Shown here piece after piece: positions 9,413 to 20,456 of a stretch of DNA of 64,000 bases (position 1 is its first letter; each line of letters opens with the position of its first letter). A program made the translations under genes and the position numbers. The stretch spans positions 1-64,000 of the forward strand of contig JAOPHQ010006326.1 of NCBI GenBank assembly GCA_030340625.1, in the 5' to 3' direction. The stretch comes from Merluccius polli. Its lineage: Eukaryota > Chordata > Actinopteri > Gadiformes > Merlucciidae. A model generated the notes under the pieces. The model searched no databases. It was given only the letters and a program-made list of their open reading frames with translations, and had not been told where the DNA came from.

Positions 9413-12400
9413 CTACTTGAGGGGGGAAACAGGTTTGGTTGTCTTTTGTAATGCAAAAGTTGCAATGCTTGGGGAGGACACAGCACCGAAGATGTGCACA
9501 AGCATACGGTGTTCCTTTGGAGCTTGACTGGTATCACCTTGTGGCCACCACAGGAATCGCAAGCAATTCACATCGGACTTGGCTACTCTAACCTGATGGA
9601 ACATTGACTTGATGTCAGACATGATTCCAACAGGCTCCTTGCGAAATCTCAGGATGACTCCAATGAGGGAATTGGTCAGGTCAGGACCCTGAAGTAGCTC
9701 GGTGTTAAGGGATAGGCCTTGGTAAGAGGCAGCACAATCGAACACCACTCTAAGCTTTTTCTTTTTGGGGTGGTAAACCCCGTGGTGTGGCAAGTACCAT
9801 ACTTTTCCTGTTGACAGTGCGAGTTCTTCCTGTGGGACCTGCTCGGCATAATTATTCTCAAAGATGTCACTGAGAAATGCAACATATTCCTGTTTATATT
9901 GCTCATCCTTTTTCATTTTCCTTTTCAGGCTCTGAAGGCGCTGTTCTGCAACTTGGCGATTGTTTGGCATGCAGACATCGGTTTTCCTGAAGGGCAATTT
10001 CAGATTGTAATGTCCATCATTCAGAACTGCTTTGTTGGCCATTTCCAAAAATCTTTTGTCCTCAATTGACATTTCAGTTTTCTCCTCAGATGCAACTTCA
10101 CTAAAATCCTGATTGTACTGTGAGATCAGAAGCTCTTCCAGTCTTGCTACTGAAATCCTATTCACAGTTACACTCTTTGCACTGCCGGTTCCATTTCTAA
10201 GTGGCCCATTTACAACCCACCCCAATAGTGTTCTAGCTGCATAGGGACCCCCGCTTTGGCTATTAACAACCTCCCAAGGTTCTATCAGGTTTGGAGCATT
10301 TGTTCCAATCAACAGCTCTACCTTTGAGCATATGGAGGGAATTTTGACTTTACTTATATACGCCCATTGCGCTAAGTCTTCCTGCCTGGGGATGTTGTTA
10401 GAGGTTACCGGCATTTCCTTTTGAGCGAAGGTGTCAGGTAGGGGCAAGAAGTCGTCGCTGTCCAATGCTGAAACTTCAATTCCTGAGACAACATGAGTGG
10501 GAACGGACTTTTCCTGATTCATTGTCCGCAGAAGAATGTGCGTTTTCCTTCCTTTCAGATTGAGATGAGTCATGAGCTCCTCAGAGCAGAATGTGGCAGA
10601 AGACCCAGGATCCAGGAGGGCGTACACCTGCAAGGCTTTGCTGCCCTTTGCTGCTTTAACCTTAACTGGGACGATGGAAAGTGCACACTCTTGGTCTCCG
10701 GCCCCTATATGACCACATAACTCTGCTGATGCACTGCCTATAACACCAGAGGGTTTTTCTGCTTCCTTAGTTGCTTTACCTTTGATCTCAATATGTAGGG
10801 TGCTAGGGTGAGCTTGCTTACACACTACACAAGAGAGTCGCTTTTTGCACTCTTTGCTAATGTGGCCTATGGAAAGACATCCAAAGCATATTCCCTTGGT
10901 CTTTAAAAAGCTGAGCTTGTCTCTATGGGGTTTCTTAGCAAAGTCTTTGCACAAGTCCAATACGTGCTTTGAGCTACAGAGGGGGCAAGAGGGTTCAGGC
11001 TTTGTCTCCTTTTGGGCAAGAGAAATACTAGCGGCATAGCTACTGCCAGATGACTTTGGGGGGTGTGACTTAACAAGGGATCTAGCCTTCACTCTAATAG
11101 CTGACTGATCTTGAAGGTCACCAAAGACTGGATCGGCTGCTATACGGGATTGTTTTTCAATGTAAGGGACAAGGTCTAAAATTCTTACCCTGCGCCTGTG
11201 TTGTTCTTGTAGCTCATAAGCCTTGTTGCGCCATTTCTCTCTGAGCTTGTATGGCAATTTGAGCGCAATGCTTCTCATGTTGGATATGGTGTCCAGTTCC
11301 TGCATGTATTCCATTTCCTCCATAGCGTTGCAGCAGCTCCTGAGAAACATGGCATAATCCTGCAGCATGTTGGGATCGTCAGATTTCATTGGAGTCCAAG
11401 ATAAAACCTTTCCCAAATATGCACACGAGATCTTGTATTCGTTTCCAAAGTTTTCCTTCAGTAACTCCTTTGCTCTCTGATAGCCTCTATCTGCTGACAT
11501 GTACTCACAGCTCTTGACTAATCTTTGTGCTTGGCCCTTAGTGTACTGAATAAGAAACTGTAACCTATCTCTATTGTTATCTGTTTTCCTTTCGATCATG
11601 TGTTCAAATGAGTGAATAAATGATTTGTATTCCAGAACTTGTCCATCAAAGGGTGGAATGTTTCCTTGTGGCAATGAAGACAAAAGTTGCTGTTTCACGA
11701 GCATTCTTGTTAATTGATTTTGATTCTCCAAAACTTTGATCGTGTGACGGGAATCATTTTCCTGTGATTGTAATTGTGAGGCGGTTGAAGTGGGAATTTG
11801 CCATTGGCTCTCTGATAGCCTGGTGGCTTGGTCTGATCTAGAATGTGACTGGGAATTGCCAGAGGGGTTGGCTGAGGGATAGCTATGGGAGGTAAAGCTA
11901 TGAGATGGGGGATGTAGGGCAGAGGGAAAGCTATGTGATGAGGTGTATAGTGGTTGTGGCCGAATATCACTATTCGCCCGTTGTTGGAAAATAGGCCTAC
12001 TGGGTTGCCTATCTAGAACTAAATTTATAAATTGAGCCTGGGCACCTGTCTTAGGCCTTACTGATGGAGCAGCCCTTTCACGAGGATGAAGCAAACTGTC
12101 CATCCTTTCCCCCAATTGAACGTGTGTAGCTGTTAATGTATCAGATGTCACTTCAGCTGCTTCGGCACCTAATACAGGCATTTCAACAGATTTCACAGGG
12201 TTAGATACAACAGTGTCAGGTTGCAAAGGGTTAGACAAATTCATTTCAGCATCTTTCAGATATTTGATTTTTACTGTAGTGGCTTCTATTTCAGCATCCA
12301 ATTCCAAAGTTTCTCTCCTCTTTCTTAGCATGGCTTCTTGTTCTTCAATTGCATGTTTCTCCTTTAATTTCGAGGCTTTGGTAATTAAAGCTAATCGTTC

Positions 12401-12937
12401 CGCTTCTGCATTGACGCGCAATGATGTAGACGATGTAGATGACCTATGGGACGCAACTGTTTGCGCATCAGTGTTATCAATTTCAGCATTTATATCGGCA
12501 TCAAGTTCATTACTATCATGCTCAATTAATTCGACTGGGGGCTCTTCCACTTGAATGGTAGAAGAGGTGACTTCACCTAAGATAGGGTTCGTGGGATTTT
12601 CTATGCGTGAAGTCCATTGAGCTACATTTTCCATGAACGCCGTAATTTGTGAACATCGCGGCCCCCACCAATTCTCATCATCTTCTTTGCGGGCATCTTC
12701 ATCCAATAGCGAAGCATAAAACTGTTGCGTGCGATTAAAGTCATCAAAAACTTCTTCAAATTTTCTCATATTTCCCTTCACTTCATCAAGGTTTTCCCTT
12801 CCAAACAGCAAATTGTTCACAATGTTCATTCTTCGGGTTAAATGAGAATCTTTCCCTGACCTAGCTGCGCGCAAACGCGCGGCCTGTTCTCTCATGCCTT
12901 CAACAGGAGTTTCATCGGTTTCGGCCATTGTACTCAA
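9413..12937 (-). CDS. BEL/Pao gag-protease-N-terminal RT
   Basis: Seen: 1174 codons from an ATG at 12937. A charged, coiled-coil-like N-terminus is followed by a Ser/Gln-rich linker, then a DUF1759-type gag region (IPPFDGQVLEYKSFIHSF, about 430), a CCHC knuckle CFGCLSIGHISKEC (about 685-700), a retropepsin-like LLDPGSSATF (about 780), and the start of RT with VWYLPHHGVYHP and motif A SDIKSMFHQVRV. Gag packages RNA, protease matures the polyprotein and RT copies it. The frame ends early inside RT, shortly before the YVDD box, because bases are missing near 9410-9440. The reading continues in a different frame in the 6750-9386 ORF. No slippery heptamer was seen at the break, so this looks like decay. 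Confidence 0.92.
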   Translation of the reverse strand: MSTMAETDETPVEGMREQAARLRAARSGKDSHLTRRMNIVNNLLFGRENLDEVKGNMRKFEEVFDDFNRTQQFYASLLDEDARKEDDENWWGPRCSQITAFMENVAQWTSRIENPTNPILGEVTSSTIQVEEPPVELIEHDSNELDADINAEIDNTDAQTVASHRSSTSSTSLRVNAEAERLALITKASKLKEKHAIEEQEAMLRKRRETLELDAEIEATTVKIKYLKDAEMNLSNPLQPDTVVSNPVKSVEMPVLGAEAAEVTSDTLTATHVQLGERMDSLLHPRERAAPSVRPKTGAQAQFINLVLDRQPSRPIFQQRANSDIRPQPLYTSSHSFPSALHPPSHSFTSHSYPSANPSGNSQSHSRSDQATRLSESQWQIPTSTASQLQSQENDSRHTIKVLENQNQLTRMLVKQQLLSSLPQGNIPPFDGQVLEYKSFIHSFEHMIERKTDNNRDRLQFLIQYTKGQAQRLVKSCEYMSADRGYQRAKELLKENFGNEYKISCAYLGKVLSWTPMKSDDPNMLQDYAMFLRSCCNAMEEMEYMQELDTISNMRSIALKLPYKLREKWRNKAYELQEQHRRRVRILDLVPYIEKQSRIAADPVFGDLQDQSAIRVKARSLVKSHPPKSSGSSYAASISLAQKETKPEPSCPLCSSKHVLDLCKDFAKKPHRDKLSFLKTKGICFGCLSIGHISKECKKRLSCVVCKQAHPSTLHIEIKGKATKEAEKPSGVIGSASAELCGHIGAGDQECALSIVPVKVKAAKGSKALQVYALLDPGSSATFCSEELMTHLNLKGRKTHILLRTMNQEKSVPTHVVSGIEVSALDSDDFLPLPDTFAQKEMPVTSNNIPRQEDLAQWAYISKVKIPSICSKVELLIGTNAPNLIEPWEVVNSQSGGPYAARTLLGWVVNGPLRNGTGSAKSVTVNRISVARLEELLISQYNQDFSEVASEEKTEMSIEDKRFLEMANKAVLNDGHYNLKLPFRKTDVCMPNNRQVAEQRLQSLKRKMKKDEQYKQEYVAFLSDIFENNYAEQVPQEELALSTGKVWYLPHHGVYHPKKKKLRVVFDCAASYQGLSLNTELLQGPDLTNSLIGVILRFRKEPVGIMSDIKSMFHQVRVAKSDVNCLRFLWWPQGDTSQAPKEHRMLVHIFGAVSSPSIATFALQKTTKPVSPLK

Positions 12938-13347
12938 AAAACAAACTTCAAATAAATCTCCAAACTATCTGTGCGATTAAAGTCATCAAAAACTTCTTCA
13001 AATCAGTTTGTATCTTTTCAAAATTAAAGTATCTTCGGGTATTACCCATTAACAGAATGCCGAGATTCCACTCGCTCAATTGTTTGGCCACGTTGGAATA
13101 AACTTCAACAAATAAATAATCATAGTCCATTAACACAAAAATATTCAATGAAACTTGTTTCTTAATTCTTCAAATGTAATTTCTTAATGAAAAATCCATC
13201 AAAAAGGTGGCATTTTCAAGCACATACCTTGATTGAAGCGTTTCTTTGTTTCAAGTTCAATGCGCGTTAGGCCGACATTCCTGTGTTTGACTCGCGTAAT
13301 TCCCAAAAATATCCTGGGGAATAAATCCAAGCAGCGTCATTGACGAT
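12938..13347 (-). other. BEL 5' leader (untranslated)
   Basis: Between the gag ATG and the 5' LTR. It contains a perfect 33-bp direct repeat of gag coding sequence (12971-13003 matches 12729-12761). A convincing primer-binding site next to the LTR was not recognised. Confidence 0.6.
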
Positions 13348-13865
13348 TGTATTGGCAAAAAACAGATTTAGGGTTTTTCCTGTAACCCCTTAATTCCTAT
13401 TTTCCTTTATCTTTTTACCACACTGAGAAGGTAGGTGATGCAGTGTCAGACTCGCAGTTTGTGTCCAAAAGATTCCAGTGAGAGTTTGACTGTTGACTGT
13501 TGCCGGTCATTTATTGTAAATCATAAGTTAATACAAAAACTAAAGGTGCAATGAATTCAATGTCCACAAATTGTTATTTCCAGGATGAGAACAAAGGAAC
13601 AGGCCGCAGCAGGCTTCCAAATAAAGCCAGGCCCAAAAACGCCACGCGCAGCACGCTCTCTGCTCTCCGACCAATGCGTTGCTCACAGACCAGCGGTCAA
13701 TGACGGTGTCTGCTGGCCCACCTTCTCCCGGTCATGCGCCAGCGGCAGCGTTACAAAGGGTGGCACCGTCACCACCTATAGAGGGCGCACACTCCCACAT
13801 TGCCACAGATAGAAAAAGTATAAGAGAAAATGCAAAACATAAAAAACTAAAATGCGGCTCCTACA
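13348..13865 (-). repeat. BEL element 5' LTR
   Basis: Same 518-bp length and ends as the 3' LTR. On the minus strand it precedes the leader and gag and should hold the promoter. It is followed on the plus strand by the target duplication GAGAC and the satellite. Confidence 0.93.
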
Positions 13866-14821
13866 GAGACTGACTGATGGGTTACTGACGTCTACTATGG
13901 TCAGTAACTTATAGAGACTGACTGATGGGTTACTGACGTCTACTATGGTCAGTAACTTATAGAGACTGACTGATGGGTTACTGATGTCTACTATGGTCAG
14001 TAACTTATAGAGACTGACTGATGGATTACTGACGTCTACTATGGTCAGTAACTTATAGAGACTGACTGATGGGTTACTGACGTCTACTATGGTCAGTAAC
14101 TTATAGAGACTGACTGATGGGTTACTGACGTCTACTATGGTCAGTAACTTATAGAGACTGACTGATGGGTTACTGACGTCTACTATGGTCAGTAACTTAT
14201 AGAGACTGACTGACGGGTTACTGACGTCTACTGTGGTCAGTAACTTATAGAGACTGACTGATGGGTTACTGACGTCTACTATGGTCAGTAACTTATAGAG
14301 ACTGACTGATGGGTTACTGACGTCTACTATGGTCAGTAACTTATAGAGACTGACTGATGGGTTACTGACGTCTACTATGGTCAGTAACTTAGAGAGACTG
14401 ACTGATGGGTTACTGACGTCTACTATGGTCAGTACCTTATAGAGACTGACTGATGGGTTACTGACGTCTACTATGGTCAGTAACTTATAGAGACTGACTG
14501 ATGGATTACTGACGTCTACTATGGTCAGTAACTTATAGAGACTGACTGATGGGTTACTGACGTCTACTATGGTCAGTAACTTATAGAGACTGACTGATGG
14601 GTTACTGACGTCTACTATGGTCAGTAACTTATAGAGACTGACTGATGGGTTACTGACGTCTACTATGGTCAGTAACTTATAGAGACTGACTGATGGGTTA
14701 CTGACGTCTACTATGGTCAGTAACTTAGAGAGACTGACTGATGGGTTACTGACGTCTACTATGGTCAGTAACTTAGAGAGACTGACTGATGGGTTACTGA
14801 CGTCTACTATGGTCAGTAACT
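13866..14821 (+). repeat. 48-bp hairpin satellite array (about 20 units)
   Basis: The exact 48-bp period begins GAGACTGACTGATGG. Each unit contains GTTACTGAC and GTCAGTAAC, 9-bp perfect inverted arms around GTCTACTATG. The orientation is opposite to the arrays at 21480-46294. Confidence 0.97.
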
Positions 14822-15138
14822 AGGGATGAGCGAGTACAGCATTATCTGTATCTGTATCTGTTAACCATATGAATTATCTGTATCTGTACTCGGAGTGGGC
14901 GGGGCCTAACCCGGCCGTGGGCGGGATTTAACCCGGAAGTGAGCGGGATTTAACCCGGAAGTGGGTCGGGTTGTCTTGAAATGAGCGAGGTTTTAACCGG
15001 TATGTTATTTTAAGCATGCAATTGATATGGGTTGATCAGAAATTGTTATTTATTGCTGATTAGAAAACTATTTACAGGACAGCATCAGCATTGAAAAAAA
15101 ACAAAAAAAAAACTCTGACGACTGGCAGGGAGAGGGAG

Positions 15139-15191
<53 letters not shown>

Positions 15192-15755
15192 CTTGATTTC
15201 CAATATTTATACCACTACTAGCTTTACTTTTTTAACCCTTTCATAAAATACAGCAAGAAAGTGTCGGACACCGTGCGTGAAGTAAAAAAAACTGGTTAGA
15301 GCCAGGCAGCCAGGTGACGGTTAAAAAAAGAAAAAGAAAAAAAAATCTCCGACAGGCAGAGACGCAACGCGAGTCGGCACCGCGTCTGAACGAACCCGTT
15401 TACCAGAACTGTACTGGTCCATAAGTACCAACCTGAGTAATAACGAACCTGAAGCTGAAGAAACCCTAAACATTAACGGAAAATGACCCGCGAACCTGAG
15501 TGACTGAGGGAGAGACAGAGAGCTTTTCTGTGTGTGAGTGATCAGAGCGACACAACAACACATCTGCATTGTGTAGGAGAGGGGGGGGGGGTGAGGGGAG
15601 GGGGGGGGGGGCGCTGTAGCCCATCAGTGAACCCAATGAGGATTTTCATTCAATCCGAGCACAGATATTGATATAATACTTGTACTCGGCAAAAGTGCTT
15701 TATCCGTACCGGATACTCGTTTCAGCCGAGTATCCAACTCTAATACGTTGGCATG
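14822..15755. mobile_element. Probable non-autonomous DNA transposon
   Basis: It starts abruptly after the satellite with TAGGGATGAGCGAGTAC and ends near CGAGTATCCAACTCTAA, an imperfect inverted match. Repeated GGGCGGGATTTAACCCGG motifs, a (GT)n tract (about 15139-15189) and G-runs (15581-15612) lie inside. No transposase and no clear target duplication were found. Confidence 0.45.
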
Positions 15756-16560
15756 ATGGTGTCAGTGTTCAGTGTTGCATGTTGGAGGTCACCACCTTAG
15801 ACTGGAAGGCCATGATGGATCTCCTCATTGAAAGCTGTAATGTAGTTTGGCTCCCTCTGTAGTCCATGATGTGGACCAACAGTTGACACATTTAGTGGGC
15901 TACAGACATCTGGAGAATATTTCTATTTGATATGCGCTGTGTTGAGGGAGTTCTGCTTCCAGTATGTATTGTTTAATTGTTAACTCTGCATATTCATAAC
16001 CATTGTTGGCCTCTTGAGCTGATTGATTGTACATGCAGTTCTCTGCACGGCCTCTAGGTGGTGGTGCTGGCCGTGCTCCAAGCTGAGCTCTGTTCCCTGG
16101 TCTAGTGTTAAAGCAGCAGGTAGTCAACATCTGCTGCTCATGGCCCAGGCTGGGTTCATGAACAATAACTATACTGAAGTGGTACCAATCTTTTTGGAGA
16201 CCTGCTTGCTGGGAATACATATGTCGTCGACAATTGTGAAAACTTTTGAACAGTCGGGCTGAGCTATAGGCGTCACCAATCAGAATAATACTAAGAAGAA
16301 ACCCAAGAAATACAATAGGTATCCACAGTTACACTGTCAATACCTAATACATAAAGTCCAAGAGGCTTCACGTTATAATAATGATATTCCATATAAATAC
16401 GCCCTTGAAAACAGGCATTGGAAACTAATAGCTGCACCTCATGCACAGTTCAAAACCTTTTAATCAAATATAATATAAGCTATATTATCATAAGATGGGT
16501 TTATGTATTACATCCTGTTCTCTCCACCCTTTAGTCACACCACAAGTTATGTTAAGTTTC
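15756..16560. other. No gene recognised
   Basis: No supported coding region, RNA or repeat. Short frames on both strands lack familiar motifs. Confidence 0.5.
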
Positions 16561-16575
16561 TGATTCCAGCAGCGT

Positions 16576-16640
16576 TTCTTGGAAACCACGTGTGGTGGTG
16601 ATGACGTCAGGCTCCTCCTCACCTCGGTCTGCTCTTATAG
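16576..16640 (+). promoter_or_regulatory. Putative IRG promoter: GAS-like, E-box and CRE-like sites
   Basis: TTCTTGGAA at 16576-16584 fits the STAT1 GAS consensus TTCNNNGAA. CCACGTG follows (about 16587-16593), then TGACGTCA (CRE/AP-1-like) at 16602-16609 and a weak TATA-like TTATAG near 16634. All lie within about 150 bp of the inferred exon 1 donor. Mammalian IRG genes are interferon-induced through GAS/ISRE elements. The assignment here is inference. Confidence 0.5.
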
Positions 16641-16644
16641 CAGC

Positions 16645-16725
16645 TTTCCTTTCACATTCAGCCATTCAGCAGACGCTTCTACCAAATCAACTCCCACAGC
16701 ATCAACACCAACAAAGCAACACAAT
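16645..16725 (+). other. Inferred non-coding exon 1 of the IRG gene
   Basis: A GC-balanced stretch lies downstream of the putative promoter and ends in ACACAAT followed by a strong splice donor, GTAAGT, at 16726. The ATG at 16724-16726 straddles the donor and is unlikely to be used. The start position is approximate. Confidence 0.45.
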
Positions 16726-16762
16726 GTAAGTGCTGCACGGCCAAGTGCATAGTGAGGAATAT

Positions 16763-17190
16763 CTACAGAATATGTATTGATATTGATTATATATTGATTA
16801 TGTATTGATATTGGATTATATATTGATATTGAATTATATATTGATATTGATTAGATATTGATATTGTATTATATATTGATATTGTATTATATATTGATAT
16901 TGGATTATATATTGATACTGTATTATATAATGATACTTTATTATATATTGATATTGATTATATATTGATATTGTATTATATATTGATATTGGATTATATA
17001 TTGATATTGATTATATATTGATATTGGAGTATATATTAATATTGGATTATATACTGATATTGTGTTTTATTGATATTGTATTATATATTGTATTACATAT
17101 TGATATTGGATTACATATTGATATTGTAATATAAATTGATATTGTATTATATATTGTATTATATATTAATATTGTATTATATATTGTATA
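16763..17190. repeat. AT-rich minisatellite (TATATTGATATTG-like)
   Basis: Irregular tandem copies of ATTATATATTGATATTG, about 15-18 bp per unit, inside the inferred first intron. Confidence 0.85.
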
Positions 17191-17318
17191 TTATATTTTC
17201 CTCTTAATTTAGATAAGACTATATTATATGTAGGACTATAATACGAACAGAAAAAAGTATGCATTGTGTACATGGCAAGGTGAGCAGGATACTGACAACA
17301 TATCTCATATCTCAGTAT

Positions 17319-18742
17319 AGTGCCCTGCACGGGCCTATTATCTGGGCCCGAGCCCGGCCCTGGCCCGAGGGGGTGGAGCGCTGGCCCGGCCCGGTCCGAC
17401 AGGTTTTCAGAATTCTCAGCCCGAACCCGTATCAAGCCCGACTTTTTTTTGTTAACCTCCCATTAACAATGTTTTAGCGTGATAGAACGCTATATTCATT
17501 GAGTGCGATCGTATATTTAATCTCTCGCTCTGAAAATGGGATAACGCTCTGCAGTTAGAAAAAAACAGCATTCTATTTTTCTGTGAATAAACGAACGGTT
17601 TCTGACAGATCAAAGTGGACATTAGGGATGGGCATAATTAATCGATGATCGATCATTGATCGTTAAGAAATGTGTCGATCAATTTATATTGTTATCGATC
17701 AAAAGGACGTTGTGTTGCATGTGAGTCTTGAAGCGGTGCGGTGATCGCGGCTTTAGTTCCCCGTGTCTGATCGCTGTAATTCGGAGCGTGAATATCTAAT
17801 ATCTTTCTAACTTTAAAAAACACTTCAGTATTGTTTAAGACGATAGTCGCACATCCCTCGTAACTACGCCGTGAAGGTGAACCCTCCCGGACTCCGCTAT
17901 TAACATGAACCGCTCCGCCGGAGGAGCCGCACATCCACACGCACCGGACACCACAATACCAACACATGTTTTACATTTGATTGCCTTTAAATAAAGTTGT
18001 GTGCAGTTATACGGTTAAATAGGATTATTGATTAATGACCGATCGCGTACTGCGGTCAAGACAGCCGTCTCTCGGTTCGCGTGGTCAAGCCAGCCGCTCC
18101 AACATTTTAAATTATTCCATAACTGACATTTTAGCAAAAAGTTCAGCCTCATATATGTTTTCTGACTAAGGTATTGCTTTTAGATAGTTCATGCAATTGT
18201 TTCTAAATGTGTGACTCATCTTTTTGTTGCGAGCCTTTTCCGAGCGCCGGCTGCATATTGTATCGGCATATGTCGGCCTTTTCCCTTTTTTTCAAAACAG
18301 TCCTATACAGTTTAATGCCCACTTTTACTGCCTTGTTTGATTATTGTTGGCCGATAAGTAGGCTACTTATTGTAATTGGAATACAGATTTAGTCTTGTTG
18401 AATCGTTTCCAAACCTTTAAGAGCGCATGTAGGCGCATTGTTCGGCTTTTACGAGCGCCGCATAGGCCTATAACCGGACGGGCTGCCATAGGGAGGGTCG
18501 GCCGGACGATTTCAGGCCGATTATTTTGTATTTTTTATTTTGTGTATTATTATTTTTGGGCCGGTCCAGATTATTGGGCCGGTCCAGGACTGTCATAATA
18601 CGTCGGTTTAAAAAAATGAATTCAGTTGAAAAATAAAAGTGCCCGAGCCCGGCCCGTGTCCGATGTAATTATGCGGTCGTCAGCCCGAAGCCCGGCCCTC
18701 GGGCTGACGGGCCCCTCGGGCCTAGGGCTCCAGTGCAGGGCT
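17319..18742. mobile_element. GC-rich hAT-like non-autonomous element with nested insertion
   Basis: The outer ends are CCCTGCACGGGCC (about 17323) and CCAGTGCAGGG (ending about 18742), an imperfect terminal inverted repeat. CTCAGTAT occurs on both sides (about 17311 and 18743), resembling an 8-bp hAT target duplication. The ends are rich in GGCCCG motifs. No transposase was found. Confidence 0.55.
17624..18115. repeat. Nested repeat shared with 47838-48110 (inverted)
   Basis: It begins ATTAGGGATGGGCATAATTAATCG. Its part at about 17770-18115 matches 47838-48110 in reverse orientation (shared GCTCCTCCGGCGGAGCGG and GGAGCGGCTG motifs). This is a dispersed repeat family, probably a DNA transposon fragment. 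Confidence 0.55.
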
Positions 18743-19004
18743 CAGTATATCTCAGTATCAACAGAGTGGACCATGACTGATTCCCTTTCAGTAGTTGAGT
18801 GTTTCTCACTGTGATCACAGCTGTGTGATGGCCAGTTACACTGCACACTGCTCCTGTGTGCAATAACAATCAAGTTTAAATGAAAAGGTTTAGGCCCTCA
18901 GTTTACCTCCCAGGCAAGAAAGTGAACAAACACAGAAAATCCCCAGATCACTAAAAAAAAATCCCCATCACTAAACTTTTATTTCTTATTCCTAAAGGAG
19001 TGCC

Positions 19005-20456
19005 ATGGGATCCAAAGCAAATGAAGAAATTAAAAAGGCCCTGGATAATAATGACCTAGGCTTAGCTGCATCAATAGCCAAAAAGCATTTGAAAGATATA
19101 AATAATATTCAACTGAATATTGCTGTCACAGGAGAGACTGGATGTGGAAAGTCCACATTTGTTAATGCCTTCAGGGGAATAGACGACGAAGATGAGAGAG
19201 CGGCCCCTACTGGTAATGTGGAAACTACCGTGAAGCCTGAGTCTTTCCCACATCCAAGACACCCAAATGTTATAATATGGGATCTCCCGGGAGTCGGAAC
19301 CACCAAATTCCCAGCTGATCAGTACCTGAAGCACGTTGGGTTTGAAAAGTTTGATTTCTTCATCATCGTATCAGCTGATCGCTTCAAAGAGAATGATGTC
19401 ATGCTGGCTCAGGAGATCAAGAAAATGGGCAAGAAGTTCTACTACATCCGCTCTAAGATTGACAACAATCTACGTGCTGCAAAAAGGAAGACGAAGTACA
19501 ATAAAGGAGAGACACTTCAGAAAATCAGGGAAAATTGCATTCAAGGTTCGCTTTTTCTCACTTACTATGGGGACTGTAAATGTAAATGTGAATTATTTCA
19601 GAGCACTGCTCACTGTTTCAGAATAAAAATGTTTCTATATATTTTTAAATTATCTCATTGAAATAACACTCAAAGATGTTTCTAGAATAATATTATAGAA
19701 GAGAAACGTATAAGTTGCAAAATGTTGACATTTGATGGGCTATGCTGAGTCCCAGTCCAGTCCGATACGGTACAGTTTAAACATGCCTTTCTAACCACAT
19801 GAAGTTACACCTCTAGTCCATTTCCAACAGGACTTGAAGACGAAGGTGTGACGTCTCCTCAGGTCTTCCTGGTCTCCCTTTTTGATCTCCATAAGTACGA
19901 CTTCCCCACCCTCCAGGAGACCATAGAGAGAGACATGCCTTCACTCAAGAGAGATGTTCTGATCTTAGCCCTTCCCAACGTCTGCAGAGGCAACATTCAC
20001 AAGAAGAAAGAGGTTTTCTCTTCACGGATAGAGTACTATGCTGTACTGTCTGGAGGTGCAGCAGCTGTACCTCTCCTAGGGTTTTCCTTTGTTGTTGATG
20101 CACTCATGCTGGTCTATGTTGTTACCACCTATGTGTATGGGTTTGGTCTTGATGAAAAGTCACTGGAGAAACTTTCCAGTGACACAAAAACGCCTTTACC
20201 AGATCTGATGAAGGTGATGAAATGTCCTCTTTCTGGAAAAGATGTAACTAAAGCACTTGTTGATCCAATGCTTTCAAGCTGCTCTGCACAATTTTCGTTG
20301 TCGACAGCAGAGACAGTTTTCAGTTGGATTCCTTTTTTTGGAGCCGCAGTAAATGTTCCACATTCTTACAGCATCACTTACAAGTTTTTGAGTGATACTC
20401 TTGACAGTCTGTCTGTTGATGCAGAAAATGTCCTGAAGGCGGCAGTGGGCATTTAG
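19005..20456 (+). CDS. Interferon-inducible (immunity-related) GTPase, IRG family
   Basis: Seen: two coding exons, 19005-19545 and 19831-20456. They join in phase 1 across a 285-bp intron (donor CAAG|GTTCGC, acceptor TTTCCAACAG|GACTTG) to give 388 residues, about the usual IRG length. The G1 P-loop GETGCGKS is at 43-50, G3 DLPGVG at 93-98 and G4 SKID at 150-153. The second exon encodes the helical C-terminal region with a hydrophobic stretch (about residues 255-285). The ATG at 19005 has a good Kozak context (GCCATGG) and follows an acceptor at 18997. Family knowledge: IRG proteins are dynamin-like GTPases that act on vacuoles holding intracellular pathogens, and GKS-type members are effectors. 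Gly2 follows Met, but the sixth residue is not Ser/Thr, so myristoylation is unclear. No disabling change was seen, so it is probably functional. It is the only host gene in the window. Confidence 0.93.

Larger units (their letters stand above)
6042..13865 (-). mobile_element. Full-length BEL/Pao LTR retrotransposon
   Basis: Two 518-bp LTRs (6042-6559 and 13348-13865, both TGT...ACA on the plus strand) flank gag-pol on the minus strand. The 5-bp target duplication GAGAC, the usual BEL/Pao size, lies at 6037-6041 and 13866-13870. The target is the 48-bp satellite. The domain order on the minus strand is gag, CCHC zinc knuckle, aspartic protease, RT, RNase H, integrase, which is BEL/Pao order. 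The only coding defect noticed is a frameshift in RT near 9387-9440. Confidence 0.95.
16726..18997 (+). other. Inferred intron 1 of the IRG gene
   Basis: It runs from GTAAGT (16726) to the acceptor TTATTCCTAAAG (ends 18997). It is filled with a minisatellite and GC-rich transposon DNA. Nothing coding is supported. Confidence 0.45.

Noticed and set aside
9387..9440. Programmed frameshift between BEL gag and pol
   Set aside because: The break falls inside the RT domain just before the active site, bases appear to be missing and no slippery heptamer is present, so it is decay.
16721..16730. ATG at 16724 as the IRG start
   Set aside because: It overlaps the splice donor GTAAGT and would leave almost no coding sequence. 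The ATG at 19005 has a better context and leads into the GTPase domain.
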